DNA of 64,000 nt, from NCBI RefSeq assembly GCF_947072685.1, contig NZ_CAMTIK010000011.1, positions 1 through 64,000 on the forward strand. Reading direction: 5' to 3'. This DNA comes from an uncultured Cetobacterium sp. Its GTDB lineage: Bacteria > Fusobacteriota > Fusobacteriia > Fusobacteriales > Fusobacteriaceae. Within the stretch, counting starts at the first letter, position 1; the number at the start of each line of letters is the position of its first letter. Below the pieces are notes generated by a model, which had not been told where the DNA came from, searched no databases, and saw only the letters and a program-made list of their open reading frames with translations. This document shows positions 6,138 through 15,876 of this stretch, one piece after another. Position numbers and translations under genes: made by a program.

Positions 6138-8894
6138 TTATTCTTCCTCTCCTTCATACCATTTTAAAAATTCTAATATTTCTCCTCTATAATATATTCC
6201 ATCATCTTTAGGTGAATATTTCGCTTTTTTTAACTCTATTAAACTTACAATCTTTTCAAACTGAATGTGCTCATTGTCAAATTTAATAAATATTTCTGAA
6301 TCTAGCTTTGAAATTTCAACTATTCCTAATTTTTTAGCCAATATTTTTATTTTTAAATAATTTAATAAATTTTTGGCTTCTTTTGGTAACTCCCCAAATC
6401 TATCTATTAATTCAATTTCAAGCTCTTTTAAAGTATCTACATTTTTCACATCTACCAATCTTCTATATATAAGTAGGCGTTCATCTCCTTCAATATAATT
6501 TTTAGGAAGATAGGATTCATCTTCTAAAAATATTTTTATTTCTTTTGTTTCCTCTTTTTCTCCTCTTACTTTGGAAATCTCCTCTTTTAAAAGTTTTGTA
6601 TATAAATTATAACCAAAGGTCTCAAGAGCTCCGTGTTGTTTTTCACCCAGAATTTCACCCGCTCCTCTAATTCTCATATCTTCTAAAGATAATTTGAATC
6701 CTCCTCCTAAATTCCCAATTTCTTTAAGACTACTTTTTCTTTGATCTGCCTTTTTCCCTAGCTTTTTATCTTTATCTATAACCAGATAACAGTATCCCTT
6801 TCTTTTCCCTCTACCCACTCTTCCTCTCAATTGATATATTTGAGATAACCCTAGTTTATCAAATCCTTCTATTAATATGGTATTGGCATTTGCAATATCT
6901 ATTCCATTTTCTATAATTGTTGTGCTTAGAAGTACGTCTATATCTCCAGAATCAAAAGATTTCAATTTTTCTTTTATGTGTTTAGCCGACATTTTCCCGT
7001 GGATATATTCTATTGATACAAATTTAGGTAAAATATTTTTCAATTCATTTAATTTCTCTTCCATCCGTTTAACTTTATTAAAAATATAGAAAACTTGTCC
7101 TTCTCTAGAAATTTCTTTCATAATTACTTCTCGAATTTCTTTTTTATCCTCATTAATAAATGTTGTTTCTACTGGAACTCTTCCTTCCGGAGCTGTCTCT
7201 ATTACAGAAATATCTCTTATACCCAATAATGCATAATTTAAAGTTCTCGGGATTGGAGTTGCAGTTAATGTCAACATGTCGACATTTGTTCTCATTTTCT
7301 TTAATTTTTCTTTAGCTTTTACTCCAAACTTTTGCTCTTCATCAACTATTACTAATCCTAAATCTTTTACTTTTACATCTTCTGAAAGAAGTCGATGAGT
7401 TCCAATTATAATATCTACACTTCCACTCAATATTTTTTTTAAAATTTCTCTTTGTTCTTTATCACTATTTAGTCTACTCAAAAGCTCTACCACTATAGGA
7501 TAGCTTTCATATCTTTCTATAAATCTTTCATAGTGTTGTTGAGCTAAAACTGTTGTTGGAGCTATAAATAAAACTTGTTTTCCATCCATAATAGCTTTAA
7601 ATGCTGCTCTTATAGCAACCTCTGTTTTTCCATAACCAACATCTCCACATACAATTCTATCCATAACCTTTGACGATTCCATATCTCTTTTTACATCTTC
7701 AATCGCAATTTTTTGATCTCTTGTTTCTATATATGGAAATTTTTCTTCAAACTCTTCTTGCCAAACTGTATCTAGTGAAAATTTAAATCCTAAATTCAAA
7801 GCTCTCTTAGCTTGAATTTTCACTATCTCTTTTGCAAACTTAAGCATATCTTTTTCTAACTTTTCTCTTCTTTTCTTAAATCCTCTTCTACCAAGATTAT
7901 AAAGTTCAGGTATATTTTCAGGGTCAACTAAAAACCTTTCTATTTTATTTAGTCCTTCTATTGGAACAAATAGGCGGTCTTCATCAGCATACCTAATAGC
8001 TAAGTAATCTTTTCCATTTATTTCTTCTATTCCAAGATATATTCCAACCCCATAATTTTCATGAATTATATAATCACCTTCTCTAATTTGAGATGTGTTT
8101 TCATATTTTATTCCACCTTTTGAAAAAGCAACTCTTTGTTTTTGATTATTTCCTTCACTTTTTATTACATCTATTTTTTTTGCTTCTTTTTCTAGTAACT
8201 CATAAATTTGTTTGTATTTTTTTTCGTTTTCTCTATCCCTTATAATGGCTTCTTCAATTTTATAGCTCACTATTTCAATATTTTCCAAATATATATCAAT
8301 ATTTTTATTTTTTTTAAATCGCTCTATTAAATCTAAAAAATTTATAACATTTGTTTTATTTTTGTTTATATACATTTTTACTATACTTAATCTTTCAAAA
8401 CTTTTCTGATCATTATGTGAAAAATATGTTATTCTATCTATTTCATCTCCAAAGTATTCTACTCTTATAGGAAACTCTCCATTAGGTGGAAAAATATCAA
8501 TAATATCGCCACGAACAGAATATTCCATTCTTTCTTCTACTAAATATTTTTTTTCAAATCCATTTTGTTCTAAAATATCAATTAAATTTTTTCTTGTCAT
8601 ACTAGAATCTAATTTTAAAGTTACCATATCTTCATTTAAAGAGTATTGTGATAATATTCCTTCAACTGAAACTAATATAATCACTTTTAAATCAGTTTTC
8701 AACGCATCTATTAGTTCATAATTTATTTTAAAATATTCTTCCTCTTCTTGGAGATCATTTATTTTTATCAGTTTTATGGATTTTTTTTCCCATATTTCAT
8801 TAAAATAAATTTCTAAATTTTTATTAGAAGAAGCTATATAAACAACATTATTTTTATTTTCAGTCAACATTTTAGAAACATCTTTTCTTAACAT
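6138..8894 (-). CDS. mfd: Transcription-repair coupling factor Mfd (short form)
   Basis: 918 residues. Visible in order: the UvrB-like D1b/D2 piece near residue 110 (YSVRGDIIDIFPPNGEFPIR), the RNA polymerase-interacting domain near 272-325 (HENYGVGIYLGIEEINGKDY), the helicase core with Walker A GDVGYGKTE near 416 and Walker B VDEEQ near 515, and the TRCF C-terminal domain from about 780. Mfd removes stalled RNA polymerase and recruits UvrA. E. coli Mfd has about 1150 residues; the missing length lies at the N-terminus and between the UvrB-like part and the polymerase-interacting domain. An AGGAGTT Shine-Dalgarno sequence precedes the ATG. Confidence 0.95.
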   Translation of the reverse strand: MLRKDVSKMLTENKNNVVYIASSNKNLEIYFNEIWEKKSIKLIKINDLQEEEEYFKINYELIDALKTDLKVIILVSVEGILSQYSLNEDMVTLKLDSSMTRKNLIDILEQNGFEKKYLVEERMEYSVRGDIIDIFPPNGEFPIRVEYFGDEIDRITYFSHNDQKSFERLSIVKMYINKNKTNVINFLDLIERFKKNKNIDIYLENIEIVSYKIEEAIIRDRENEKKYKQIYELLEKEAKKIDVIKSEGNNQKQRVAFSKGGIKYENTSQIREGDYIIHENYGVGIYLGIEEINGKDYLAIRYADEDRLFVPIEGLNKIERFLVDPENIPELYNLGRRGFKKRREKLEKDMLKFAKEIVKIQAKRALNLGFKFSLDTVWQEEFEEKFPYIETRDQKIAIEDVKRDMESSKVMDRIVCGDVGYGKTEVAIRAAFKAIMDGKQVLFIAPTTVLAQQHYERFIERYESYPIVVELLSRLNSDKEQREILKKILSGSVDIIIGTHRLLSEDVKVKDLGLVIVDEEQKFGVKAKEKLKKMRTNVDMLTLTATPIPRTLNYALLGIRDISVIETAPEGRVPVETTFINEDKKEIREVIMKEISREGQVFYIFNKVKRMEEKLNELKNILPKFVSIEYIHGKMSAKHIKEKLKSFDSGDIDVLLSTTIIENGIDIANANTILIEGFDKLGLSQIYQLRGRVGRGKRKGYCYLVIDKDKKLGKKADQRKSSLKEIGNLGGGFKLSLEDMRIRGAGEILGEKQHGALETFGYNLYTKLLKEEISKVRGEKEETKEIKIFLEDESYLPKNYIEGDERLLIYRRLVDVKNVDTLKELEIELIDRFGELPKEAKNLLNYLKIKILAKKLGIVEISKLDSEIFIKFDNEHIQFEKIVSLIELKKAKYSPKDDGIYYRGEILEFLKWYEGEEE

Positions 8895-8929
8895 AGGTTA
8901 ACTCCTCTTAAATAAAATTCTTTCATTTA

Positions 8930-8935
8930 ATTATA
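8930..8935 (-). promoter_or_regulatory. Possible -10 box for mfd
   Basis: A perfect TATAAT (minus strand) lies about 36 bp before the mfd start. No good -35 box is seen at the right distance. Confidence 0.4.
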
Positions 8936-8948
8936 CATTATTTTAAAT

Positions 8949-8980
8949 AAAAAAAACGAATATTATATTATAAAATTCGC
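8949..8980 (-). terminator. Terminator of the potassium channel gene
   Basis: A GCGAAT...ATTCGT hairpin with an AT-rich middle is followed on the minus strand by TTTTTTTT, 18 bp after the channel stop codon. It separates this gene from mfd. Confidence 0.6.
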
Positions 8981-8997
8981 TTTTATATTAAATATCT

Positions 8998-9729
8998 TTA
9001 ATCCTTTGAAACTAAAATTCCTGAACCTATTACAAGTCCTAAGATTACGTTTGTTAAAAGTAATCCCGTTATTATTTCAACCACTACTATAAACTGTGAA
9101 AGTGTTGTCAATGGATATATATCCCCATAGCCTACCGTTGTTATTGTTATAAAACTAAAATAGATGTGTTTAAAATAAAACTCAATTTCAGGCAATTCAC
9201 GACTTATTCCATGAAAAACAGGCACCTTATTAAACAAACTAAGTACAGTGTACAACAATCCAAAACTAATAGTGATGGTTATATATGTTGTTATTACAAC
9301 AATTACATCCGATGGCACAACTTTTCTTTTTCGTCTTAAAAAATCAGAGAAAACATACTTTAATATTATTATATGAGATACTATTAATAAAAAAATATTT
9401 ATAAACGCTAGTAAAATAAAGAAATAGTTCAAAGCTTCATTATTCTCTATTTTTAATGATAAATTAATAATTGGAACCAACACAAGATAATAAAAAACTA
9501 AAAAAATTGCTTTTAATGGTCCATCACGAAATAAAAAGTTTTTTTGAGATAAAAAAACTAGTGGCAATATACTAAAAAATATTTTTATAGAACTTAACAT
9601 TGTATCAATAAACTCTATTTTCTTTGATACTATAAGATGAGCAAATATTGAAATTAAAAATGCTATTCCCATAGAATAAAAAGCATTCTTTAAAAAATGA
9701 ATTATTTGCTGTTTTTCATACAACCTCAT
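8998..9729 (-). CDS. Two-pore-helix-type potassium channel (Ion_trans_2)
   Basis: 243 residues with about six hydrophobic segments. Near residue 195 the pore sequence ITTVGYGDIYPLTT contains the K+ selectivity filter TVGYGD, followed by a long inner helix that ends the protein. No RCK/TrkA-N ligand-binding domain follows, so gating is not explained by the sequence. It stands alone between mfd and the citrate operon. The product is confidently a K+-selective channel; the physiological trigger is unknown. Confidence 0.85.
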   Translation of the reverse strand: MRLYEKQQIIHFLKNAFYSMGIAFLISIFAHLIVSKKIEFIDTMLSSIKIFFSILPLVFLSQKNFLFRDGPLKAIFLVFYYLVLVPIINLSLKIENNEALNYFFILLAFINIFLLIVSHIIILKYVFSDFLRRKRKVVPSDVIVVITTYITITISFGLLYTVLSLFNKVPVFHGISRELPEIEFYFKHIYFSFITITTVGYGDIYPLTTLSQFIVVVEIITGLLLTNVILGLVIGSGILVSKD

Positions 9730-9802
9730 ATTCCCTCCATTAAAAATTTATTTAATAGAATATACCAGTTTTTTTATTCTCTCTTTTAAAATTTTAATAA
9801 AT

Positions 9803-9834
9803 AAAAAAGGTGCTAGTCATATTAACTAGCACCT
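9803..9834 (-). terminator. Terminator at the end of the citrate operon
   Basis: A 10-bp stem (AGGTGCTAGT / ACTAGCACCT) with a 7-nt loop and a T run on the minus strand, 27 bp after the citS stop. Confidence 0.92.
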
Positions 9835-9860
9835 CAGATTTAAATTAACTAAAAGCTAAA

Positions 9861-11213
9861 TTATGCAAAGAATCCAAATATCATAGATCCAATAATCAGC
9901 ATCATAGCTCCTCCAACTCTTGAAGAGATTTGAGCAAAAGAGATTAACTCCATTCTATCTGCTGCCCCAAGAACTGCAATATCTCCAGATCCACCTCTAT
10001 TAGCCATACATAGTCCAGCTGTTATAGCTGCTTCCACTGGATAAAACTTCATTTTTTTTGATGCTAACATTATAAATGAAGTTGCTCCTAATACAACCGC
10101 TAGAGCAATCATTAAGTTTCCAAATGATAAAGAGTTTATTATCTCTTGTACATCTGTACCGAATCCTACTGCTCCCATCAATATCCAAATTGTATATTTA
10201 GAGAAGAATGTTTGAACATTCTTTGCTCCAGCTTTTAAAGAAGCAGGAACTACACCTAACATGTTTAATATTATTGAATAAACAACTAGAAATGCCAATC
10301 TATGCATCTCGAACGGTAAATCTAAAGAACTCCAAATTTTTGCAGACATATTTGCAAGCATGAACATAAATCCTGTAAAGATTAATGCTGATGCAAACTC
10401 TTTTTGTCCTACTTTTAGTTGTGGTCCCTCTTCTTCTTTTACAGCTTCTTTTGAATCATCTAGAATCAATTTTCCGTTTCCTGTTAAAGTCGGATACTTC
10501 TTTCCAATCTCTTTTAATAATGCTCCTGTAAATATAGCTATAACGTTAGCTATTGTCAGTATTGAGATTGCAAATGCAAACCAATCTTTAGGGTTTCCAC
10601 CAGTTTTTTGAGCCCACATCTCTGACATTGGAATTGCTCCAGCTCCTGTTCCTCCACCCATTATAGGTAATACATAGTTCATAATAACATCTAATGGTGC
10701 TTTACCAAATAAGAATCCAATTGAAACTCCACCAATTGTTGCTCCTAATACTCCTATTAGAATCAATGGAATGTATCCAGCGATAGATTGGATTAAAGTT
10801 TTTCTATCCACAGTCAAAACAGAACCAACTATTAATGCTGGTATAAATAACTCTAAAAAGTTAACTGGTTGTGATCCATAAAAAACATCTATCGATTTTA
10901 AAACTTTCGCCGGAACTAAGTTATAAGTTCCCATAACTGCTGATGCGAAGAATACTAAAACTGTTCCTCCACCAATATAATCATTCCATAGAGGGATTCT
11001 ATCTCCAATCTCTCCAAATAAAATACCAAATACTGCTAGTATTGTAAATAATGTAAGGAAATTTGATATCATAAATCCTGCTTCCTTACCACCAAAAGGA
11101 ACGTAAACTACTATTGCAACTACTGCCAGTATTACAGCGAACATCTGGATAGATAGTCCACTCCATTTCGTTTCTTTTGGATCAAAAAGTTCTTTAAAAT
11201 TTTTCTTTGCCAT
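9861..11213 (-). CDS. citS: 2-hydroxycarboxylate transporter family citrate:Na+ symporter
   Basis: 450 residues, about 11 hydrophobic segments. It has the two re-entrant-loop signatures of the 2HCT family: GGGTGAGAIPMSEMWA near residue 185 and a second glycine-rich stretch MANRGGSGDIAVLGAADRM near 400. The family includes CitS (citrate/Na+), MaeN (malate/Na+) and CitP. Being last in an operon with citrate lyase and a Na+-pumping oxaloacetate decarboxylase strongly favours citrate uptake driven by Na+. The exact substrate and ion stoichiometry are inferred. Confidence 0.9.
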   Translation of the reverse strand: MAKKNFKELFDPKETKWSGLSIQMFAVILAVVAIVVYVPFGGKEAGFMISNFLTLFTILAVFGILFGEIGDRIPLWNDYIGGGTVLVFFASAVMGTYNLVPAKVLKSIDVFYGSQPVNFLELFIPALIVGSVLTVDRKTLIQSIAGYIPLILIGVLGATIGGVSIGFLFGKAPLDVIMNYVLPIMGGGTGAGAIPMSEMWAQKTGGNPKDWFAFAISILTIANVIAIFTGALLKEIGKKYPTLTGNGKLILDDSKEAVKEEEGPQLKVGQKEFASALIFTGFMFMLANMSAKIWSSLDLPFEMHRLAFLVVYSIILNMLGVVPASLKAGAKNVQTFFSKYTIWILMGAVGFGTDVQEIINSLSFGNLMIALAVVLGATSFIMLASKKMKFYPVEAAITAGLCMANRGGSGDIAVLGAADRMELISFAQISSRVGGAMMLIIGSMIFGFFA

Positions 11214-11258
11214 TTTTCTCCCCTTATTGTAAATTTATATCGTAAAATTTTATTTTAC

Positions 11259-12818
11259 TTACTTTTTTATTTTTCTTACAACATCAACTATGCTGCCATC
11301 TCTGTACTCTACAACTGCAACTACTTCGTTTTCAAACTCAATCTCTTTAGGTTCTCCTACGATAAAGTTTGCAAGCTCTCTTAATTTTTCCATAGTTACT
11401 AATTCTATACCTGCTTGTTGGAATCTTTCTAATAAATCTACTCTTGTTGGATTTACAACTACTCCATAATCCGTTACAACTACATCCACTGTACTTCCAG
11501 GCGTTACAACAGTTGTTACTTTATCTATTATTGTAGGAATTCTTCCTCTTGTTAAAGGCGCCACTATTATTGATACATTTGCTGCCGCAGATGTATCTGA
11601 ATGCCCTCCAGATGCTTCTCTTATTACTCCATCCGATCCAGATATAACATTTACATTAAAATCTTTATCTACTTCTAAAGCACTCAATATAACAAAATCT
11701 AATTTATTTACTGCTGGTGAACAGTTAAATGGATTAGCATAGAAATCTGCACTTACTTCTATATGTTTTTCATTTTTTGCGATTGATTCAACTGCCGCTA
11801 AATCAAAACACTGCGTATCGTATAATTGACCGATTAATCCTTCTTCTAAAAGATCTACGAAAGCTTTTGTTATTCCACCTAAACCATAGCTACACTTTAT
11901 ATTTTTTTTGATTAACTCTTCTCTTATAAATCTTGTTACTGCAAGAGATGCTCCTCCAGAACCAGTTTGCATAGAAAACCCATCATTAAAATATCCAGAA
12001 GATAACATTACATCCAAAACCTTTTTTGCCATCAAAAGTTCCTTAGGATTTGAAGTAAATCTTGTTGCTCCCGACATAATTCCATTTGGATCCCCAATTT
12101 CATCAACAACAACAACGTAATCAACTTGAGTTTGTGGAATACTCATAGGGTTATTTGGATAATCTACTAAGCTATCCGTTATTATTATAACTTTTTCTGC
12201 ATGTTCAGCGTCAACCTTTGCATATCCTAAAGATCCACAAAGAGATTTCCCTCTAACTCCGTTGGCATTACCCATACAATCTGACGATGAAGCTCCTAAA
12301 AATGCTACATCTATTTTTAGATCTCCCTCAACTATAGCTCTTGCTCTTCCTCCGTGTGAACGAATAACAGCAGGATATTCTCCTAAAAGACCATTTGAAA
12401 TTTCAGTAGCAAGATCTCCTCTTAATCCACTTGATTCAAGTCTGTTAACTACACCTGATTTTACATGTTTTACAATGCCTTCGTGAGCTTTAGTGAAAGA
12501 ACTAGCTGCAACTCTAAGATTTTTAAATCCCATCTCTGCTAATTTATCCATTACCATAGGTAATACTTTATCACCATTACGGAAATGGTGGTGGAAAGAT
12601 ATTGTCATTCCATCTTTTAATCCTGATTTTTTTATAGCTTCTTCTAAAGAATTAAGAACCTTAGTTCTTCTGATTGCACCCTTTAACTCTGTTGTATTCT
12701 CATTTGTTGTTCCTTCTGGTTGGTAAGCAAATGGAGAGTTATATGCTTTTCTTTCTTCATATCCTTTTATAGTTTTTAAAAGACTTTCATCAACTCTTTT
12801 ATTCATCATACTACTCAT
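11259..12818 (-). CDS. citF: Citrate lyase alpha subunit (citrate:acetyl-ACP transferase)
   Basis: 519 residues, full length for CitF. It has the CoA-transferase-like features LKDGMTISFHHHFRNGD near residue 68 and GVVVNPTRVDLLERF towards the end. It moves the acetyl group on the acyl carrier (CitD) to citrate, giving citryl-ACP. The first ATG (12818) overlaps citE by 8 bp and sits only 2 nt from the AGGAGG, whereas the ATG at 12809 is 11 nt from it and directly follows the citE stop; either may be the true start. Confidence 0.95.
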   Translation of the reverse strand: MSSMMNKRVDESLLKTIKGYEERKAYNSPFAYQPEGTTNENTTELKGAIRRTKVLNSLEEAIKKSGLKDGMTISFHHHFRNGDKVLPMVMDKLAEMGFKNLRVAASSFTKAHEGIVKHVKSGVVNRLESSGLRGDLATEISNGLLGEYPAVIRSHGGRARAIVEGDLKIDVAFLGASSSDCMGNANGVRGKSLCGSLGYAKVDAEHAEKVIIITDSLVDYPNNPMSIPQTQVDYVVVVDEIGDPNGIMSGATRFTSNPKELLMAKKVLDVMLSSGYFNDGFSMQTGSGGASLAVTRFIREELIKKNIKCSYGLGGITKAFVDLLEEGLIGQLYDTQCFDLAAVESIAKNEKHIEVSADFYANPFNCSPAVNKLDFVILSALEVDKDFNVNVISGSDGVIREASGGHSDTSAAANVSIIVAPLTRGRIPTIIDKVTTVVTPGSTVDVVVTDYGVVVNPTRVDLLERFQQAGIELVTMEKLRELANFIVGEPKEIEFENEVVAVVEYRDGSIVDVVRKIKK

Positions 12819-13710
12819 CTCCTCCTAATTTTACCCCTGCTGCCTTGGCTAGTCTCAATACGTGCTCAGCTCTTTCAATAATTGGTTTATCTACCATTTT
12901 ACCGTCAACTGTAAATACACCTTTATTTTGCTCTAAAGCTTCTCTTGTTGCATCTACTATTTTTTTAGCCTTTTTAATATCTAAATCAGATGGAGTATAT
13001 ACTTTATGAAGTAACTCTATTTGTCTTGGATGAATAAGTGATTTTCCTGAGAATCCCATTTGTTTTATCATTGTAGCTTCTTTTATAAATCCTTCATCAT
13101 TATTTACATCAGAGTATACAGAGTCTAATGGATCGATTCCAGCTGCTCTTGCTGCCATAACAATTAATCCTCTTCCTGTAAATAGCTCTACACCTTCTGG
13201 AGATCTATTTGTTTTTAAGTTAGTTACATAATCTTCTCCACCTATTGCCATTCCTACTAATCTCTTTGATGAAGTTGCTATTTGGTATGCATTTAAAGCT
13301 CCTAATGGACTTTCTATTGCTACCATTAATTTTGTTGTTCCAACAGGAATTCCAGCTTCTTTTTCAATTCTTTCTACATGAGCTTCCACGTCCAAAACAT
13401 CTTTAGGTGTATCTGTTTTAGGAATTCTTATTATATCTGGCTGAGCTCTTACAATAAACTCTAAATCCTCTACTCCATACTCTGTATCTAAAGCATTTAT
13501 TCTTACAACCGTCTCAATATTTAAACTTTTGTATATTGGTCTCATTTTATTGATCATATTGAATACTAAGAATCTAGCTGAATCTTTTTCTGTTACTGCT
13601 ATCGCATCCTCTAAGTCAAACATAATTGAATCTGGTCTATATATATGTACATCTTTTATTACTCCAGGATTATTTCCAGGAATAAAAAGCATCGAACGTC
13701 TTAATTTCAT
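12811..13710 (-). CDS. citE: Citrate lyase beta subunit (citryl-ACP lyase)
   Basis: 299 residues, HpcH/HpaI aldolase superfamily. The typical opening LRRSMLFIPGNNPG, the substrate/metal motif DSIMFDLEDAIAVTEKDSAR near residue 27, and GFSGKSLIHPRQ near residue 214 are present. CitE splits citryl-ACP to oxaloacetate and acetyl-ACP in the cytoplasm. It lies between citD and citF, in the conserved citDEF order. Confidence 0.96.
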   Translation of the reverse strand: MKLRRSMLFIPGNNPGVIKDVHIYRPDSIMFDLEDAIAVTEKDSARFLVFNMINKMRPIYKSLNIETVVRINALDTEYGVEDLEFIVRAQPDIIRIPKTDTPKDVLDVEAHVERIEKEAGIPVGTTKLMVAIESPLGALNAYQIATSSKRLVGMAIGGEDYVTNLKTNRSPEGVELFTGRGLIVMAARAAGIDPLDSVYSDVNNDEGFIKEATMIKQMGFSGKSLIHPRQIELLHKVYTPSDLDIKKAKKIVDATREALEQNKGVFTVDGKMVDKPIIERAEHVLRLAKAAGVKLGGDE

Positions 13711-13719
13711 TTTATCCTC

Positions 13720-14001
13720 CTACTTCCAAGTGAATTTTTGTTGAGCTGCTCTTGTTACAACTGTTTGGATTCTACTTTTGATTACAGGCTCAATAGCCCC
13801 TTTATCATTTACAAATAACTTTGCTGATGTAACTCCTAGCTCTTCTAAGCTTTCTAAGATTACTCTCTTTACATCTTCTCCATATTGACCCATTACAACA
13901 CTTTCCATTTCTAATTCTATTCCGTTTGTATTTGGCTCAAGTATTATGTAAACATCACTTGACTCAAGAGTTCCTGCCACTGCTTTTACTTTGATTTCCA
14001 T
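13720..14001 (-). CDS. citD: Citrate lyase acyl carrier protein (gamma subunit)
   Basis: 93 residues. The conserved AGTLESSDVYIILEP stretch holds the serine that carries the phosphoribosyl-dephospho-CoA prosthetic group. The genes that build and attach this group (citG, citX) and acetylate it (citC) are not in this window. It starts 22 bp after oadB in the operon. Confidence 0.95.
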   Translation of the reverse strand: MEIKVKAVAGTLESSDVYIILEPNTNGIELEMESVVMGQYGEDVKRVILESLEELGVTSAKLFVNDKGAIEPVIKSRIQTVVTRAAQQKFTWK

Positions 14002-14023
14002 TTTCTGGCCTCCAATTTTATTA

Positions 14024-15142
14024 TTATTTAAACATTGCTAGTAACACTCCTGCTGCTACTGCCGAACCTATAACTCCTGCTACATTAGGTCCCATTGCAT
14101 GCATCAATAGGAAGTTACTTGGATTTTCTTCTTGTCCAACCTTTTGAACAACTCTTGCTGCCATAGGTACTGCACTCACTCCTGCTGCTCCAATCATAGG
14201 GTTAATAGTTCCTTTGCTAAGCTTGCACATAACTTTACCAAACATAACTCCTCCTGCTGTTCCAAAAGAAAAAGCAAAAAGTCCTAAAACTATTATCTTT
14301 ATTGTTGCTAAGTTTAAAAATGCTTCTGCATTTGTTGTTGCTCCAACAGTTAATCCAATAAAAATTGTTACAACATACATCAACGACCCTTTAATATGTT
14401 CTACTAAATTAGGAACTAATCCACTCTCTTTAGCTAAATTTCCAAACATTAACATTCCAACCAAAGGAATTGCCGATGGTATTATTAATGTTACTACTAT
14501 TGTTACAACTATTGGGAATAAGATTTTTTCTCTCTTACTTACAGTTCTAAGTTGAGTCATCTTTATCTGTCTTTCTTCTTTAGTTGTTAAAAGTCTAATA
14601 ATTGGCGGCTGTATAACTGGCACTAAAGCCATGTATGAATATGCAGCTACTGCTATTGGTCCTAACATATGTGGTGCTAGCTTTGATGTTAAATATATAG
14701 CTGTTGGTCCATCTGCTCCACCTATAATACCAACTGATGCGGCTTCACTTCCACTTAATCCTAAAAGTGTAGCTCCTATAAATGCCCCAAATATCCCCAG
14801 CTGAGCTGCTGCTCCTAACATTAAACTCTTTGGGTTAGCAATCAATGGACCAAAGTCTGTACTTGCTCCTATTGCTAAGAAGATTAATGGAGGATAAACT
14901 CCATATTTAACTCCCTGATATAATATATTTAATAATCCATTTTTATCCATAATACCTTCACTTATAGGTGCTGGTAAATTTACCAGTAACATTCCAAAAG
15001 CAATTGGAAGTAATAAGTAAGGTTCATATTGTTTTTTTATTGCTAAAAACAGTAGAAATAATGATACTAAAATCATTGTTGCTTGACTTAAAGTCATCAT
15101 CGCTATCCCTGTTGTAGCATACATATTGCTCAAAAACTCCAT
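14024..15142 (-). CDS. oadB: Oxaloacetate decarboxylase beta subunit, Na+ pump
   Basis: 372 residues, highly hydrophobic. It has the family's conserved SIGIIGGADGPTAIYL-type motif (here SVGIIGGADGPTAIYLTSKL near residue 138) with the aspartate used in Na+ transport, plus a second glycine-rich half (GTINPMIGAAGVSAVPMAAR). The subunit decarboxylates carboxybiotin and couples this to Na+ export across the membrane. The same family serves methylmalonyl-CoA and glutaconyl-CoA decarboxylases, but the neighbouring OadA and citrate lyase genes fix the role here. Confidence 0.95.
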   Translation of the reverse strand: MEFLSNMYATTGIAMMTLSQATMILVSLFLLFLAIKKQYEPYLLLPIAFGMLLVNLPAPISEGIMDKNGLLNILYQGVKYGVYPPLIFLAIGASTDFGPLIANPKSLMLGAAAQLGIFGAFIGATLLGLSGSEAASVGIIGGADGPTAIYLTSKLAPHMLGPIAVAAYSYMALVPVIQPPIIRLLTTKEERQIKMTQLRTVSKREKILFPIVVTIVVTLIIPSAIPLVGMLMFGNLAKESGLVPNLVEHIKGSLMYVVTIFIGLTVGATTNAEAFLNLATIKIIVLGLFAFSFGTAGGVMFGKVMCKLSKGTINPMIGAAGVSAVPMAARVVQKVGQEENPSNFLLMHAMGPNVAGVIGSAVAAGVLLAMFK

Positions 15143-15168
15143 CTTAACTCCTTTCTAACTCTTTATTA

Positions 15169-15519
15169 TTAAGCGATTACTGCTATTATTGTTCCACCGT
15201 CTACTGTGTCACCTTTGTTTACTTTTATTGATTCTACTACTCCATCAACAGGCGCTACTATTGGATTTTCCATTTTCATAGCTTCTAACACTAGTAATGT
15301 ATCTCCTGCTTTTACTCTTGTCCCTGGTGTTACCTCTATTGAAACAACCATACCTTGCATAGGAGCTTCAACATTTGTTCCAGTTCCTGAAACTGCTGGT
15401 GCTGGCGCTGAAGATTGTGTTGGTGCTGGTGTTGATATTGTTCCATTTATTTCCGTTACAGATTCTACTTCAACCTCATATACTTTTTCTCCGATTTTAA
15501 CTTTATATACTTTTATCAT
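15169..15519 (-). CDS. Biotin carboxyl carrier subunit of oxaloacetate decarboxylase
   Basis: 116 residues in three parts: a short N-terminal segment (residues 1-27), a Pro/Ala-rich flexible linker ([14 protein letters not shown], residues 32-46), and a biotinyl domain with the biotinylation motif EAMKMENPI near residue 83. In Klebsiella this domain is the C-terminal part of OadA; here it is a separate polypeptide between oadB and oadG, as in glutaconyl-CoA or methylmalonyl-CoA decarboxylases. It shuttles the carboxyl group from OadA to OadB. Confidence 0.93.
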   Translation of the reverse strand: MIKVYKVKIGEKVYEVEVESVTEINGTISTPAPTQSSAPAPAVSGTGTNVEAPMQGMVVSIEVTPGTRVKAGDTLLVLEAMKMENPIVAPVDGVVESIKVNKGDTVDGGTIIAVIA

Positions 15520-15534
15520 TTTTCTAACACTCCT

Positions 15535-15852
15535 TTAATTTAGCTCTTTTATTCCTATTACTCTAACGTTGGCATTCTCTTCTTCTCCTGCCGCTTCTAT
15601 ACATGCTACCATCATAGCTATTTTCATATCTTCACTTGTTATTTTCGATGGATCAAATCTCTCTCTTTGAACTTCTTTAGGTATATCTGCTGATTTTTGT
15701 GCTTTTTTAATATCTGCTACTACTTTCTCTGCTGGTACATATTTAAACAGTGAAAGTACAAAGGCTAATATTGCTAAAATCACAAAAACAACTAACATAC
15801 TTATTAAAGTTATTTCAAGAGAAGTTATAAGTGATATTTGTCCTTTAAACAT
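15535..15852 (-). CDS. oadG: Oxaloacetate decarboxylase gamma subunit
   Basis: 105 residues with one N-terminal membrane helix (about residues 10-35, ITLISMLVVFVILAILAFV) and a cytoplasmic tail. The small OadG subunit anchors the carboxyltransferase to the membrane beta subunit. The tail EDMKIAMMVACIEAAGEEE resembles other OadG/MmdD proteins. It lies between oadA and the biotin carrier gene with gaps of 15-24 bp. Confidence 0.88.
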   Translation of the reverse strand: MFKGQISLITSLEITLISMLVVFVILAILAFVLSLFKYVPAEKVVADIKKAQKSADIPKEVQRERFDPSKITSEDMKIAMMVACIEAAGEEENANVRVIGIKELN

Positions 15853-15876
15853 TCTTATAAATCATTCTCCTTTCAA

